A DNA stretch of 64,000 bases from Ancylostoma caninum (lineage: Eukaryota > Nematoda > Chromadorea > Rhabditida > Ancylostomatidae), in NCBI GenBank assembly GCA_037903475.1, contig JBAJFG010000344.1:682001-746000 (forward strand). Reading direction: 5' to 3'. The notes below the pieces were generated by a model. The model searched no databases, was not told the origin of the DNA, and worked only from the letters and a program-made list of their open reading frames with translations. Shown in pieces: positions 35,138 to 46,595 of this stretch (the first letter of the stretch is position 1; each line of letters starts with the position of its first letter). The translations under genes were made by a program, and so were the position numbers.

Positions 35138-36192
35138 CCCCTCCGCAAATGAATTCTCACTGACAAATCTATCGTTTCGTTGCGACGGCAATGGTGGGTA
35201 TAGTTATCAAAACGCTGGCACGAGTTCAAGGCGTTTGGTGAGTAGACCCAGTTGCAGTTAAAGGCACACGCCTATCCCAAAACATTCTTGAAATTACCCC
35301 ATGAAGACATTCTCCAGAAGCAACTAAACACAATGGTATACGTGATTCCGTGCATACCTTACTGAAACACTCCGTCTTCGAGTCCCAGTGTTTGAGGAGT
35401 TTGTGACTGGAGCGAAATCGGGAACGTGGGGTTTTTGAACCATCCATAATTTATCCAGAAGATGCGTTTCCGGGAATGAATTATTCAGGATCTCATCCTT
35501 CCGCCTTGACCCCACCCCCTAGGTTCCACCCACAAGCGCCAAAGAATTAGGGATTGAAAAGAGATTTTTCGCTCATACAAATCCGCATGGAATCACGTGT
35601 GCCATTGTGACCCGAACATGTGCAGATTATTTTCATGTGGAGATCCTTCAAGCGTTTGAAAATTGGGATTGTCCCTTTAAAGTTGAGCACCTAGGTCACT
35701 GTACATCAAATTTTCATAAGGAAAAGCCAGAAAGTGATGTTATTGGAGAACCAATGCTGGAAGTGTAATTGAAGATTGTCGCTTTCGGAGACATGTTAAT
35801 AATTAATCAGAAGCCTATTCAATTTTAATCCAGAACGGAGTCAATCTTGCTGATGGTGAGGCGTCGACACCAATACGAACCCTCCCCCTCATTTCTGTAT
35901 GAAAAATACGTAAAAAACCAATAAAACTATATATAATGGAATGATTGGAACACAGTTTGAAGACGTAATGGTGCTCCGTTCACCATGCTCAGTCAACTTT
36001 CCCAAAATCATTGTCCATCGCCAGCAATCACAGCAATCATTTAGGCAATTTTACAGATAACTAGTTCGTCCGACATACGTGGCGGACTAACCTTTACCCT
36101 TACACTTTCCTGGACATTGCACAAAAACAGATCCCGTACTATAGACCGATCCAGAACCTTGACTACATGTGTTTTTCAGTATGCCTTACAAT

Positions 36193-36447
36193 TACAGTGG
36201 ACGTCAATGGCGGTCGCCCATCCTCAAGAAGCACGCCGCGCAACCGCGCCGCAGGAGTCGTCAACGATGTTTTCTGCTGCTGTTATGCTGTATCTAGAGC
36301 TTTTCTGTCCGATTTCAAGGATTTTTGACCAAATCGGGAAGAAAGCGAGTACCGCGGCAGCAGACGACACCAGTCCTGGCGCGCGCGGCGCGGATGCGCT
36401 GCGTCCTTCTCGAGACAGATCGGCCACCGCCATTGCCGTCCACTGTA
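36193..36447. mobile_element. Snapback MITE, family 2, copy d
   Basis: It begins TACAGTGGACGTCAATGGCG and ends TTGCCGTCCACTGTA. It has lost part of the GGCCTCGAGAAGG segment on both arms, so the two arms were edited together or derive from each other. Confidence 0.85.
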
Positions 36448-37722
36448 GACATTGCGATAGAAAATCGGATTTCGGAAGGGAGAACTAACACCATGAGAGG
36501 TAGAAGGTGTGAAAGACAGTGAAATCAGAGGCACTGATGCACAAACACCCAGAGAACTCCATCATCGTTTATGCCAGAATTCATGAAGAACAAAAGCAAA
36601 TGGGAGCATGAGGAATCATATAAAAGTCAGGAAAAATAATACGATGAAAGAAAACGAGAGATGTTTCTTGTTGTGAGGATTTTTGCCTCTTGACTTCCAT
36701 TTCTTGTCCAAAAACGGAGGAAGAAGTTTTAAAAGACACTGCCACAACTCTGTTATTTGTTTTGTTAATTTGCTAATAGTTTCGCGCATATCCTCAAGGC
36801 TTCAGGTTCCGTAGCAGTTGTCCGTAAAACTGCCACTGACACGCAAACGCGCGCGCTTTGCTGTGCAACGCGTCAATTCCCAAATGCAACGGAATATCCT
36901 AGCATTTCCGCCACTACAATATTTTCTGGAACCATTTCCAAGAAATGAGGCGTCAAAGAAAATCAGGTATGGTAAACTAGACCTATTAAAGTCGCACGCT
37001 AGCCAACATAGGAATGGCCAAAAAGGCTACAAAAAGGAACCAGAAAACAAGGTGCTTAGGTAATCGGGATTTTTTTTTTGGAACAGATCTCACAATCCAG
37101 AAAAAGGACCTGTATAAAACATTGACGATGCGTCTGAAAGCTTTTTTATCCGCGCGGTGTACCGTGTCACAAATCGAGGACGAACAATTTGTTGATGGCA
37201 TGGTTCGATCATTGAACGATCCCACAATGATGGATCGCGCTCCGTAGAGATGTTTGACACTATTTCCACGATTTATGACTTCAAAGGCGGTTCAGTTCAA
37301 GTAAAATATAAAGATTGGAGTAATGATAGTACGTACAGTGAGCGTCGGTGCAGCCGAAGAATTCGCGGAATTGGGAGCGCAACAGAAACGGCTAATCGCA
37401 GTTATTTTCAGTGTTTCACGAGGAAAAAGTAAATAATTATTAATATTCATTACGGCAACGTGGGATAGTAGTTCAGGGACGCGGTGCGGTTGCGTCGCGG
37501 AGCGCGCTCTAGTCTGCAAATTTTTCAACTCCATCGACGCACCGAGCACCCAGAAGAGGCTTGCACAACTATTATACTGGACCATTTACCACTGTTCAAG
37601 ACTTTGAATCCAGGTAACTTTAGAACGACAATAACCACAGGGATACAGCAATGTTTGCTATAACAATTGCACTCCGTTGCCATAAATACGATACACATCA
37701 AAGAAATTCTAAAGGGTAATGA

Positions 37723-38083
37723 CTGCGTTCATACTTCATCGCGACTGGTGGTGTCGCGGCGACAGTTGTTAGTTGCGCAATGCGAAGGGTAATGAATGTT
37801 ATAGGCAGAATTAACTGGAAGAAGACCGAAACAACGACAAGTCGTAGCCCGACGTCGACGAAATCATCGCATCGGGCCTGCTAGCAGATACGGTGCCAAT
37901 TCAGTCCATAAGGAAATTTTGAGAAAAAAAGTATAAACAAGACGTGACAAGGATCAGCAACGGCGCGATCTCTGCATGAACGCGCTTCCATACAGGTTTA
38001 ACCGTTGAACTCTCTCTTCAACTTCAACTGTTGACGAATTTGTACGTGCGCCACAGTCGCGCCGCGACTAAGTATAAACACAG
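37723..38083. mobile_element. Imperfect TIR element of about 360 bp
   Basis: CTGCGTTCATACTTCATCGC on the left faces the complement of GCGACTAAGTATAAACACAG on the right, about 17 of 21 alike. GC-rich sub-arms GTGTCGCGGCGAC and GTCGCGCCGCGAC lie inside. No coding capacity. Confidence 0.65.
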
Positions 38084-40071
38084 CTAATGACTAAGTGAAG
38101 CGATTCTGAGTGTACAGCCTGACTCAAAACTACAAAACAAAAGTACACATTCAATATGGGAAGCACCATCTGAAAAAATTTCCTAGATAGCTCGTTCATT
38201 CGGCAAGACTGCGTAGAGAATTACATTTTAGTAACATTTCTGTAGGACTGCGATAGTTCGAAAGGAAATGCCAGATTCAGCTAGTAAATGACAATGTCAC
38301 GCGTAATAATGTCGATAAAGATGGTGAGAACATACATAAAAGGAACTCTGCCCACATGCAACATTCCAGAGGATCCCGAGAGATACCGTGCCTACCGTAT
38401 CCATGCTATATCCCAGAATGACGTTACGGTGCAAAATGATACTTGCGTTGCGCGTGTCAATCAACCTCCTCATCAAGATTTGGACGAAATTTTTACCCCA
38501 AGACCTTGGGGAAAACAATTGAAATAGTGCGTTACTCCCAGACCACAAACGCGCTCTATTTGCAATTGGTGCCCCAATTACAATGCTCCTAGGATTCTTG
38601 CTGAAATGAAGGAAGCTTCCATAGACAGGACAATGTAAATCAAAAAGAGGACGGGGGCAGAAACAAAATAAAACTAGCAGGGATAATCAAGAAAAATCTC
38701 ATGAAAATGACATTAAAATGGCAATAGAAGCGAGATGATCGACTAAAGGGCGAATAGCCCGAAGGATGTTCAGTAGAGCCATTTTGAAGCAACTGTATCT
38801 ATGTACTTACACATATAAGGAAGCGATAGAAGTTCTCGAATCTTGGAGAAACTCTCAAGGACATCAAAGGGACCGGTTACACCTACCACTACTCAAGAAA
38901 CATAGTAAGAAATTCACTGCTGCCGACTTGACGCGTTTTTTACACGTAAAGACGAAAAACACCTGGAGAACGGGTTCTAACGAGTCTTTACAGGTCGACG
39001 TGGCAATGTTTGTGCACTTATTCGACCGATTCTATCGATTGATCGAATATTCGAAAGGAAAAAATTTGTCGAGCAGTCAAGGAACTGCGTGGAAGCGTTC
39101 TTTGTCAGTGTTGACTATGACTCATAGGAAAAGCGCGCATGAGGAGAGGCGGCGGTCAAGGCCGTGGGATTTTCGGTGGGTTATTTTTGGGTAGAAGAGT
39201 ACCTAAAGGGGTTAGGGTCCATTACCCTTGGTAATACTTTCACCCTTAAGTGCTTTTACCCGCCTTGTGCCAAGAAAGACTACTCTAAAGCTGCTTAACG
39301 GATTCCAAGGAAGTTAACAGAGCACTCGTCGAAGCCACTCCCCCTTGGACGACTCCGCAAAGCCCCGCCCACTGGAATAGCTCATAAGCACGCGGAAGTA
39401 AAGTACAGGATCATCCTGGATCCTGACTATCGGCTATTTATCACACGCCTATAGCAAATACTGGCGCCATTCATAAAACACGCCATGAATTACACCAGAT
39501 TACACGTCATTACGCTTTGATCATAAACGCTGACGTCATTCCGCCAGGTATATGGAGCGGAAGTGAATAGAGATAAATATAGCACTAGTTTGGCTCCATA
39601 GATGGAAAAATATAGCTAAAAACAGCTGAATTTGATCATAGCGGAGAGGGCACGGCGGACGCAGAGAGCGAAGAGAAGCAGAGACTATTTTCTAGTGCCA
39701 GAAAAATTTGCACAGATTTGCAACCATTGAACAGTTCTTGCACACACATTGACAACGTTGAAAATAATATACAGGGAACGTACATAGTACAGAATGTAAA
39801 GCCGAAATTTAAAAAAAAGGAAAAAAAACAAATTGTAGCACTGATTTCTACTTTCATCCCGACAATATGTAGATGTATCTAGAAGAATGACTTACACGTA
39901 ATAGCTGGTGTGTTCTACAATACGAAAATTACTTGCAGAAATGATGCAGATTTGGTGCATAAACATGTAGAAAATCATGAGTTTCTTATTAGTGCGCTCA
40001 GAAACTCTTCAACTTGCAGCCTAGGGGGAACTTTCATGTTATGAAAGATAAAAAAAGCTAAGAAAATGCGG

Positions 40072-40252
40072 GTGAATGAATGGATGAATAGGATGAATGA
40101 ATGAATGAATGGGATGAATGAATGGGATGAATGAATGAATGAATGAATGAATGAATGGGATGAATGAATGAACGGGATGAAGAATGAATGAATAAATGAG
40201 TGGGATGAATGAATGAATGGGATAAATGGATGAATGATGGCTGGATGAATGA
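40072..40252. repeat. GAATGAAT / GGATGAATGAAT microsatellite
   Basis: Imperfect tetranucleotide array of GAAT units interrupted by GGGAT about every 12-28 bases. The complementary frame reads as a long Ser-Phe-Ile-His repeat, which is an artefact. Confidence 0.95.
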
Positions 40253-42365
40253 GGTGAGAAGGCTCCGTGGACAGATGAGTTGTCTATTTTGAATCGATTG
40301 GCGCATTGAACGGTAGATCATGGACGTTGGTCAGAAGAAGGAACATTGGGGATCATCTTACTATTTTATGACAATTAATTTGTTGTTCTATTTTCTTTTA
40401 TTTTATTTGTTCATTATTTCATTTTAGGACTATTTTACTATTTCACTGAAATAAATAATGAAGGAACAGAATTAAAGATCCCAACGGCATCTGAGATTTG
40501 AAGCTACTTATAACTAAAATCTTTTCTTTTCTTCGTCTTTTCAAGGGATTCTCCTGCCTTTCCCATCAACCGACAATGTCAGCACTATTTCTTCTGGAAG
40601 ATCTATTACTACGCAATATTTCCACTCAAAAATATATAGCCAAGCACAATTTTCCACCAAACTTATTGCCTCGAAGTTTAGAATGGCAAAAATCTCATCG
40701 ATCAATAACTATGCTAGAAACATGCCACCGACAGGGAATCTATAAAGACACATTCGAGGAATGCATGTTATTTGCTATGAAATCGCGCTTTCGTCAGGAA
40801 CGTGGAACTCTAAAGGGCGCGCGAGAATGCTGCACGCCCTTTAGGGCATTGTCCCTGTGCGGAAAACACGGAAAACATTTCCGGCGAGTAATACATTTCT
40901 GCAGCTAGACTGACTATCAAGTAATGCATCAAATCGGAGACATTTTCAGAAAGTACATCACACAGCGCGCTAAATGCTTTGCGCATTACACATGGCGCCT
41001 GTTTATGACATGCGCTGTCACAGAGTTTATTTCAAAGTACAGATGTCCAAGAAACGAATGTGCGGAGGAAAAAAGACCCTAGAACACCTGCGGCTGACTG
41101 CTTCGAAATTGTAGTTTCCAAAATACACTTTTAGGTAGGCTTTGCCTTGGAAAAACAACTGTGCCGCAAATGGCAGGTGGGCGGTGCAAATGGCAGGTTG
41201 CGGCACGCCTATTGATTTTTGACTATCGGAGTTGTATCCTATATTGAAGTGAGTCAAATGGGACATTCATGATAACGGAAGTCACCACAATGCTTCTGTC
41301 TAGTCTACCTTCAGCGCCGTAAGATAACGACGCCGCAAACGGTGGGCGGGGCAAATAGCAGATTCGTGGTACGTTTATTGATTTTTGGCCATGTGTGTTA
41401 TTTTCTCAGCTGCATTGAGACATCGATGAATGGAGTGATAAACGCATCGTCATTAGTTAAAATCTGCACGAAAAGTTGAAAAACAATTTGGTTAAATTAA
41501 TTATTTGTCTATTTGTTTATATGTAATGTAGTTAGTTTGTAATGTAGTTAGTGCCATGCAACAGTTTTTATATTTCTATGAAAAAGTTATTCCAGCCTCT
41601 TTAACCAAAAATTTGAAGAACTGGTGAAAAAAATCAAGTTAAAACGATCGAGTAAACGCGCCGTAGACAACCACACGCCCCGCCCCCACAACCGTGCGGC
41701 ACGGTCATTCTAATCCTTTAAAATGATAACCGTTCTCTTTCACTGAATGTTCAGCTAGTTAGCATCCTGTGAGAAAAAAAAACAAAAAAAAACCTGTAAA
41801 CAATAGGCATTCGAATAACTTTTACAACCAACACAAACAACGTAGAAAATCGATAAATCAGAGAAGGCAATCCAGGTCAAGTGATATCGATCGATTGCGA
41901 TTGAAATTATCGAAAAGACCAGGATTGAGGAACTGCTGTTGGAACGCTACAGCGAATATTACACCAATTGCTCATACAGCTGTAGTCCTCAGCTGGGTAT
42001 GGATATCGATTACTTCTGAAGTAGATCCTCTACTAATCAATAATGTAGGTCATCTTATTCATTTGATCACCTACCTGACATTTCCTTCCACTTTTTTCCT
42101 CAAGGGCGAAGAAAAGCGTGAGAAGTGCAGACAAACTGGAGAGCCTCTTCGCTGGTGGCAGGGATATAATAGAGGAGCATAAGTTTGTGGTTACAATTCT
42201 ATTAAAATCAATAACAATCAATAAAAAGCTGTTCAATTGTTCAGTTTAGAACCAACTTCTTTGCAACTGTACATAGTGTCCTCCTGTGTTTCCTTGTGTA
42301 GTATTCATAGCTAATTTTTGCGTTTGAACATCAGTCGATGTCAGCGTGCATTGATTTGTGAGAAA

Positions 42366-42637
42366 TACAGTGGACGTCAATGGCGTTGGCGCATCTGCGA
42401 CCTTGAGAAGGACGTCGCGCAACCGCGCCGCGCGCACCGTAACCTATGTATTCTGCTGCTGTTTTGCAATTTCTAGCAGCTTTTCTACTCGATTTTAAGG
42501 ATTTTCTAGCAAATCGTGTAGAAAAGCTGGTAGAAATAGCATAACAACAGCACAAGCATCGGTTACGGCGTGCGCGGCGCGGTCGCGCTGCGTCCTTCTC
42601 GAGGCCGCGAGGGACACCGCCAATGCCGTCCACTATA
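42366..42637. mobile_element. Snapback MITE, family 2, copy e
   Basis: It begins TACAGTGGACGTCAATGGCG and ends AATGCCGTCCACTATA. It lies 235 bp beyond the stop of the SH2-like gene. Confidence 0.85.
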
Positions 42638-42871
42638 TCTGGTTATGATTGCGGTTACCGTGCTGCACTTACCCCATAAATGTTTTTTTACTTTGAAGCA
42701 AAATTAGTGTGGACTTCAGAACTACTTTGAAAGTTTTCAAAGACCGTTAATCGTTAAAAATTGTAAAAACAGTGGATGGTGCGTTTAAAAAGGAGACTGT
42801 GACCATTTGGCATGTCATAACATGTTCTAACACGTTAGTTGAACTCTTTATCTGTTAGTAGTAGAGCATAT

Positions 42872-44120
42872 TTATTCGTAGTCATCGAGAATGCCGCCTT
42901 GCCATAACGGGAACACCTCCATACGTCCTGTACGAGCGTCTGTGAAGCGGTAGAGATGATAGCAACGCACGAGATCAGATAGTAGACGGAACTGGAGACA
43001 AAAATCAATAAATCAATAAAACTTGATTTTTCAACTCTTTGAAACTATGCAATGCGCAAAAACAAGGATCTAGTAAGAAACCTTTGGCGTACGCACCGAC
43101 TGCGTTTTGTTGTTACCGATTTGAACATGCCACCATTTTGAGCCATTATCTTCTGTATACCGTACCACTGGGAAATGAAAAAGCTGCAAAATCACATCGA
43201 TTTCGAAGACACTTTAGGAGGGAATTACCGCCGCGCGCGCAGCTGCGTCCAATGGCCAACCGCGGCGCGACCGCACGCGAGCAACGGAACTCACCTTATT
43301 CCTTGTATTTCTATGGGCTAAGTAGAGTGGGATTGCAACGTCAAGTTCATCGTCAGCGTCTTTTTTGTAATATAGCACGAAGTCGTCTGGTTTTACTATA
43401 GCACCTGCCTGAAAGATCAATAGTTGAGCTTAACCTGATCTACATGCATCTGACAGGGCGCAGGCAAGCAGGAGAGATGCTTCTCCAACGCTTTTCCTCC
43501 GCGTCTCTATCCGCGTGGCACGTGAATAGCGCAAAAATCGATAATCCGCTCACTTCTTCGCTGGAACGCACACCGATGAAATGTTCCTCTATGCGAGGAT
43601 CAGTCGATGGGCGGAACTGAAAACCTGTCAATCAATACTGATCAGGAACCAATCAATAACTTTAGTCCAACCTCTGACTCAGCTTGTGGTAGGGGAACAA
43701 ATTGTGATACATCGGTGTCACGAACATAAATGGGATCGGTCATTTCAGAATCCTAGAAGTTGGTCGGTGTGAGATACAGTAACCTATTTCCACATGGGAC
43801 CACCCCACCGCTATAGTCCACTTCGTCGGTTCGCAAACGTAATACGCCGGAGGTCGGTCTTCGTCCGATTGTTTCGCCTGAAAACTCGGCAAAATGCGAT
43901 GTACGCTGTAAGCTCCGCCCACTTTCTCACCTCTCCGCTGTCATCTGAGTCACTCGCTCTTGGTCTTCTTTCATGTTTACGTCTTCCTCTGAAATGTTGC
44001 GCCGATGAAAGGCAGATGAAATGTGGGCGTGGCTAAAAAATCGATGACTCACCGGTCATCCTTGTTTTTCTCCCGATAGTGTCTTGAACTCGACATTTCC
44101 TGATAGTGTCTTGAACTCAT
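42872..44120 (-). CDS. Protein with divergent SH2-like domain
   Basis: Eight exons: 44120-44053, 43988-43931, 43877-43794, 43752-43672, 43616-43554, 43408-43295, 43167-43082, 42991-42872, about 223 residues. The N-terminus is basic and acidic low-complexity ([20 protein letters not shown], then [13 protein letters not shown]). The rest fits an SH2 fold: [20 protein letters not shown] (helix A), DDFVLYYKK (beta B, the place of FLVRES), [10 protein letters not shown] (beta C), SKWWHVQIG (beta D), [16 protein letters not shown] (helix B). SH2 domains bind phosphotyrosine, but the conserved Arg is replaced here. The donor of exon 3 is uncertain (43794 or 43809). The join 43295 to 43167 is out of phase by one base (see findings). 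The stop overlaps an AATAAA. Confidence 0.75.
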
Positions 44121-46106
44121 TTTAAGTTGGGCCGTTCGGGGTGAGTGCCAGCTAACAAATGCATCCCACTCCACATAGACGGCCCATGAAGATAGATAAG
44201 GGTGTGATGTAAATATTTTTCAAAACCCCATTGATGGAAACAATTCGCGGGGAGGGGTTCATGGATAGGCTCCGCCCACAGCGGCGGTGAAGAACGGGAA
44301 ACTGCACTGGCTGGTGACCTTTTCAAACTGAAGTTTCGTACATCTATCATCTCCGCTCTGATTGTCTGCGCATACACACATCCCATCAATATCGTGGATC
44401 CATTATTGATCGATCCTCCTGTTTCTTGTTCGGACCTGTCCAAACAGGCGATGCACGTTTGAGATCTCGTTCTACTAATGTCGGCTGCATTTGATACCTT
44501 GAGAACTATTCAATGCTAATTATTCCGCTTAAGCATTTATAAAGGGAAAATAAAATTTCCAGAAATATTCCTGGATTTCTCGACTTTCCATCACTTTCCC
44601 GATATGAGGCGGTAAAATTTGAAATTCCCGCCCTTATGCTGCGAATTTCGTGACAAACCAGCGGAGACAAGGACTAATGTACAGAGCCGAGCTGGTTCCG
44701 TGGGAGGGCAAAGAATTTTTTTAATCGTTCTATGGCTACCCAGATCATTTTCAGCTCAGTTAATATATGTTAAATAAATAGGTAAATTAATAAAGCAGTG
44801 AAAAGCCAGCACTGTTTGTGGATTTGTCGGAATTTTTGTGGAATTGTCGAGTAACCTAGTCTACAGGGAACTCCAAACGGACAGGACCACGTCACGGCGG
44901 GGCACACGGGTTGTCTGGTGCTGGCAGAAGCAGGCGAACCAGAGTCACATGAACAACCTATGCGTCTCTGCCCAGGAGAACCGCGCCGCGATTCCGCCCC
45001 ACGCACACGGCCGTTCGCTGCGAATTGAATGAAAAAATCAAATTTTATAGCAGTTTTAGAGCAAATTTCACTACTTTTTACAGGAGCTCTGCGACATCAG
45101 AACCGTCTTTGAGATTTCCACATGAAAAGAATGATGAGGAGCTGCTGATCACATTTGTATATGCAATTCTCTGCAAAACTACTGAAAAGACTGTTTTTGA
45201 GCCCTAACTCTTGGTGAGATTGTGGGCGGGGCCTTAGGGGGCGTAGTGGGGAGATTCGATGCCTGAATAATGCACTCTGAGAAGCACACTTTTTTAGGAT
45301 ATTCGTACTTCTCATGATAGTTCCTCACAACCTTTCACTTTCTAGCAAGATACGTACGAGGTGAGCTTCATGCGAAAGCACTAAAGGAGAGCATGGTGCG
45401 GGAACCTCGTACTCTTACCTTGGCTCCGCCCACGAACTCCACAAAACTTGGGCTCAGGAACGGGCTCTTTGGTGAACCGCGTTGGGAATTACGTATATCA
45501 TTGTGATCAGAAGCTCCTGGAGATTCTTTTCGCATGGAAATCTTGAGACGACTATGAATCTGAGTTGAGGAGTGCTCTGTTAGTTTTCATGGTTTCTTCA
45601 AGCTTTATTCTGATTAATTTCTTTTCTAACTAATTGTTTCGATCACCTTTTTCAACTATATTTTTATGGAGAAATGCTCTCATTCGATTACAGTTGAATA
45701 GTCTTGCTTTTTTTTTATAAGAGAACCCGTCATTGCTCTCTCAAAGCGCACCTTCATCCCTCTCCTGGATGGCCACAAATAGAACTGACGAGAGATCCCC
45801 AAGAAGCCAGAACTTCCACAACTCCTCGAGAAGCCTGAATTTTCCGTAAATATTTGCACACATGGCTGTCTACTTCCTCCTCTTCTCGACACTCTTCACG
45901 GATTCAGCTTTCCAGAAGCGCGAAAATGTCTTTAACGAGCCGGAAGCGTGTAAGGACACTCGCCACGGTTGCTGACCTTCGACTACGAGAACATAATCAA
46001 ATTCGTGCGCGCACGCGCTGCTGTTCCGTTCATACTCGCCACCTCGTCTCCGCTTATTCATAAGCCTAAACCTACGCCTTTTGTCGGCTTTTTCGTGAAT
46101 TTACAC
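44121..46106. other. 2-kb spacer with tentative coding-like fragments
   Basis: No complete gene could be built. Coding-like pieces are a + strand terminal frame at 44867-45028, a frame after TTTTTACAG near 45084 and a 37-codon ORF at 45862-45975. See findings. Confidence 0.4.
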
Positions 46107-46356
46107 ATGCCACCAACGACTGAAGCGTTCGCCGAGCTTACAGCTATTTTTCCACCACAGGCTTTCCTAATAAGGTACGTTAGATTTGAAGCACTATAGG
46201 CGTGAGGCCTTTGAATCACACGGTTTCAGTCTCCTGGTGTTCTTCATGTTCGCTATTGCTCTAACTGGTATTTGCTCAGTGATGCTGTGGTGTTACATGT
46301 TCGTCTGGCTGGATCGTCATTTCAGGAAAGCCAAACCGAAGGAGTATTTTCTCTGA
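46107..46356 (+). CDS. Single-pass membrane microprotein B (64 residues)
   Basis: Two exons, 46107-46174 and 46230-46356, split a serine codon AG|T in phase 2. The N-terminus MPPTTEAFAELTAIFPPQAF is followed by the helix LLVFFMFAIALTGICSVMLW, then CYMFVWLDR and the basic tail RHFRKAKPKEYFL. AATAAA at 46378-46383 lies 22 bases after the stop. It is paralogous to the gene at 28629-29565, with an alike helix and tail charge and the same intron position and phase. The tail differs in sequence, so the helix is the conserved part. No known family is recognised. Confidence 0.75.
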
Positions 46357-46595
46357 TCTACGTGTTGTTTTCTAATCAATAAACGACTAGAAATAATTGA
46401 GAAAAGTTCGGTGTGTAGCGGTTTTACCAACAGTTACACATAAGTAACCGTGCAGCAATTGCGTTCTACCCAATGCTGTTTTTAGCACTTTTAAGCACTC
46501 TTTACAAGTTAAAGACAGTGTGTCTCCTCATTTCGTGGGTTGTAAATAGCAACAGACTCTAGGCCTCCTCGTCACGCTGATTCGAATGATGTACG
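46357..46595. promoter_or_regulatory. Polyadenylation signal of microprotein B and following spacer
   Basis: AATAAA at 46378-46383. Further on, TAACCGTGCAGCAATTGCGT (46445) is the first unit of the degenerate array described separately. Confidence 0.5.

Larger units (their letters stand above)
29566..42871. other. 13-kb region without a supported gene
   Basis: This is the largest gene-poor stretch. Recognisable contents are four family-2 snapback MITEs, a 15-bp hairpin at 34385, a C-run near 35127, a TIR element (37723-38083) and the GAATGAAT microsatellite (40072-40252). Open frames of 79-143 codons at 38288, 38766, 40498 and 41769 lack good splice context, homology I recognise, or both. 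Confidence 0.45.

Noticed and set aside
38288..38527. 79-codon plus-strand frame
   Set aside because: Open on both strands, no splice signals, no recognised similarity.
38766..39194. 142-codon plus-strand frame
   Set aside because: No recognised similarity; internal TTTACAG could be an acceptor but no partner exon was found. Length is within chance for six frames of 64 kb. Not fully excluded.
40072..40252. CRISPR-like periodicity
   Set aside because: It is a tetranucleotide microsatellite in a eukaryotic genome; no spacers and no cas genes.
40058..40321. Repetitive Ser-Phe-Ile-His frame on the minus strand
   Set aside because: Translation of the GAAT microsatellite.
40498..40908. 136-codon plus-strand frame
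   Set aside because: No ATG at the start, and it crosses a hairpin (CTAAAGGGCG / CGCCCTTTAG near 40812-40845); no splice context.
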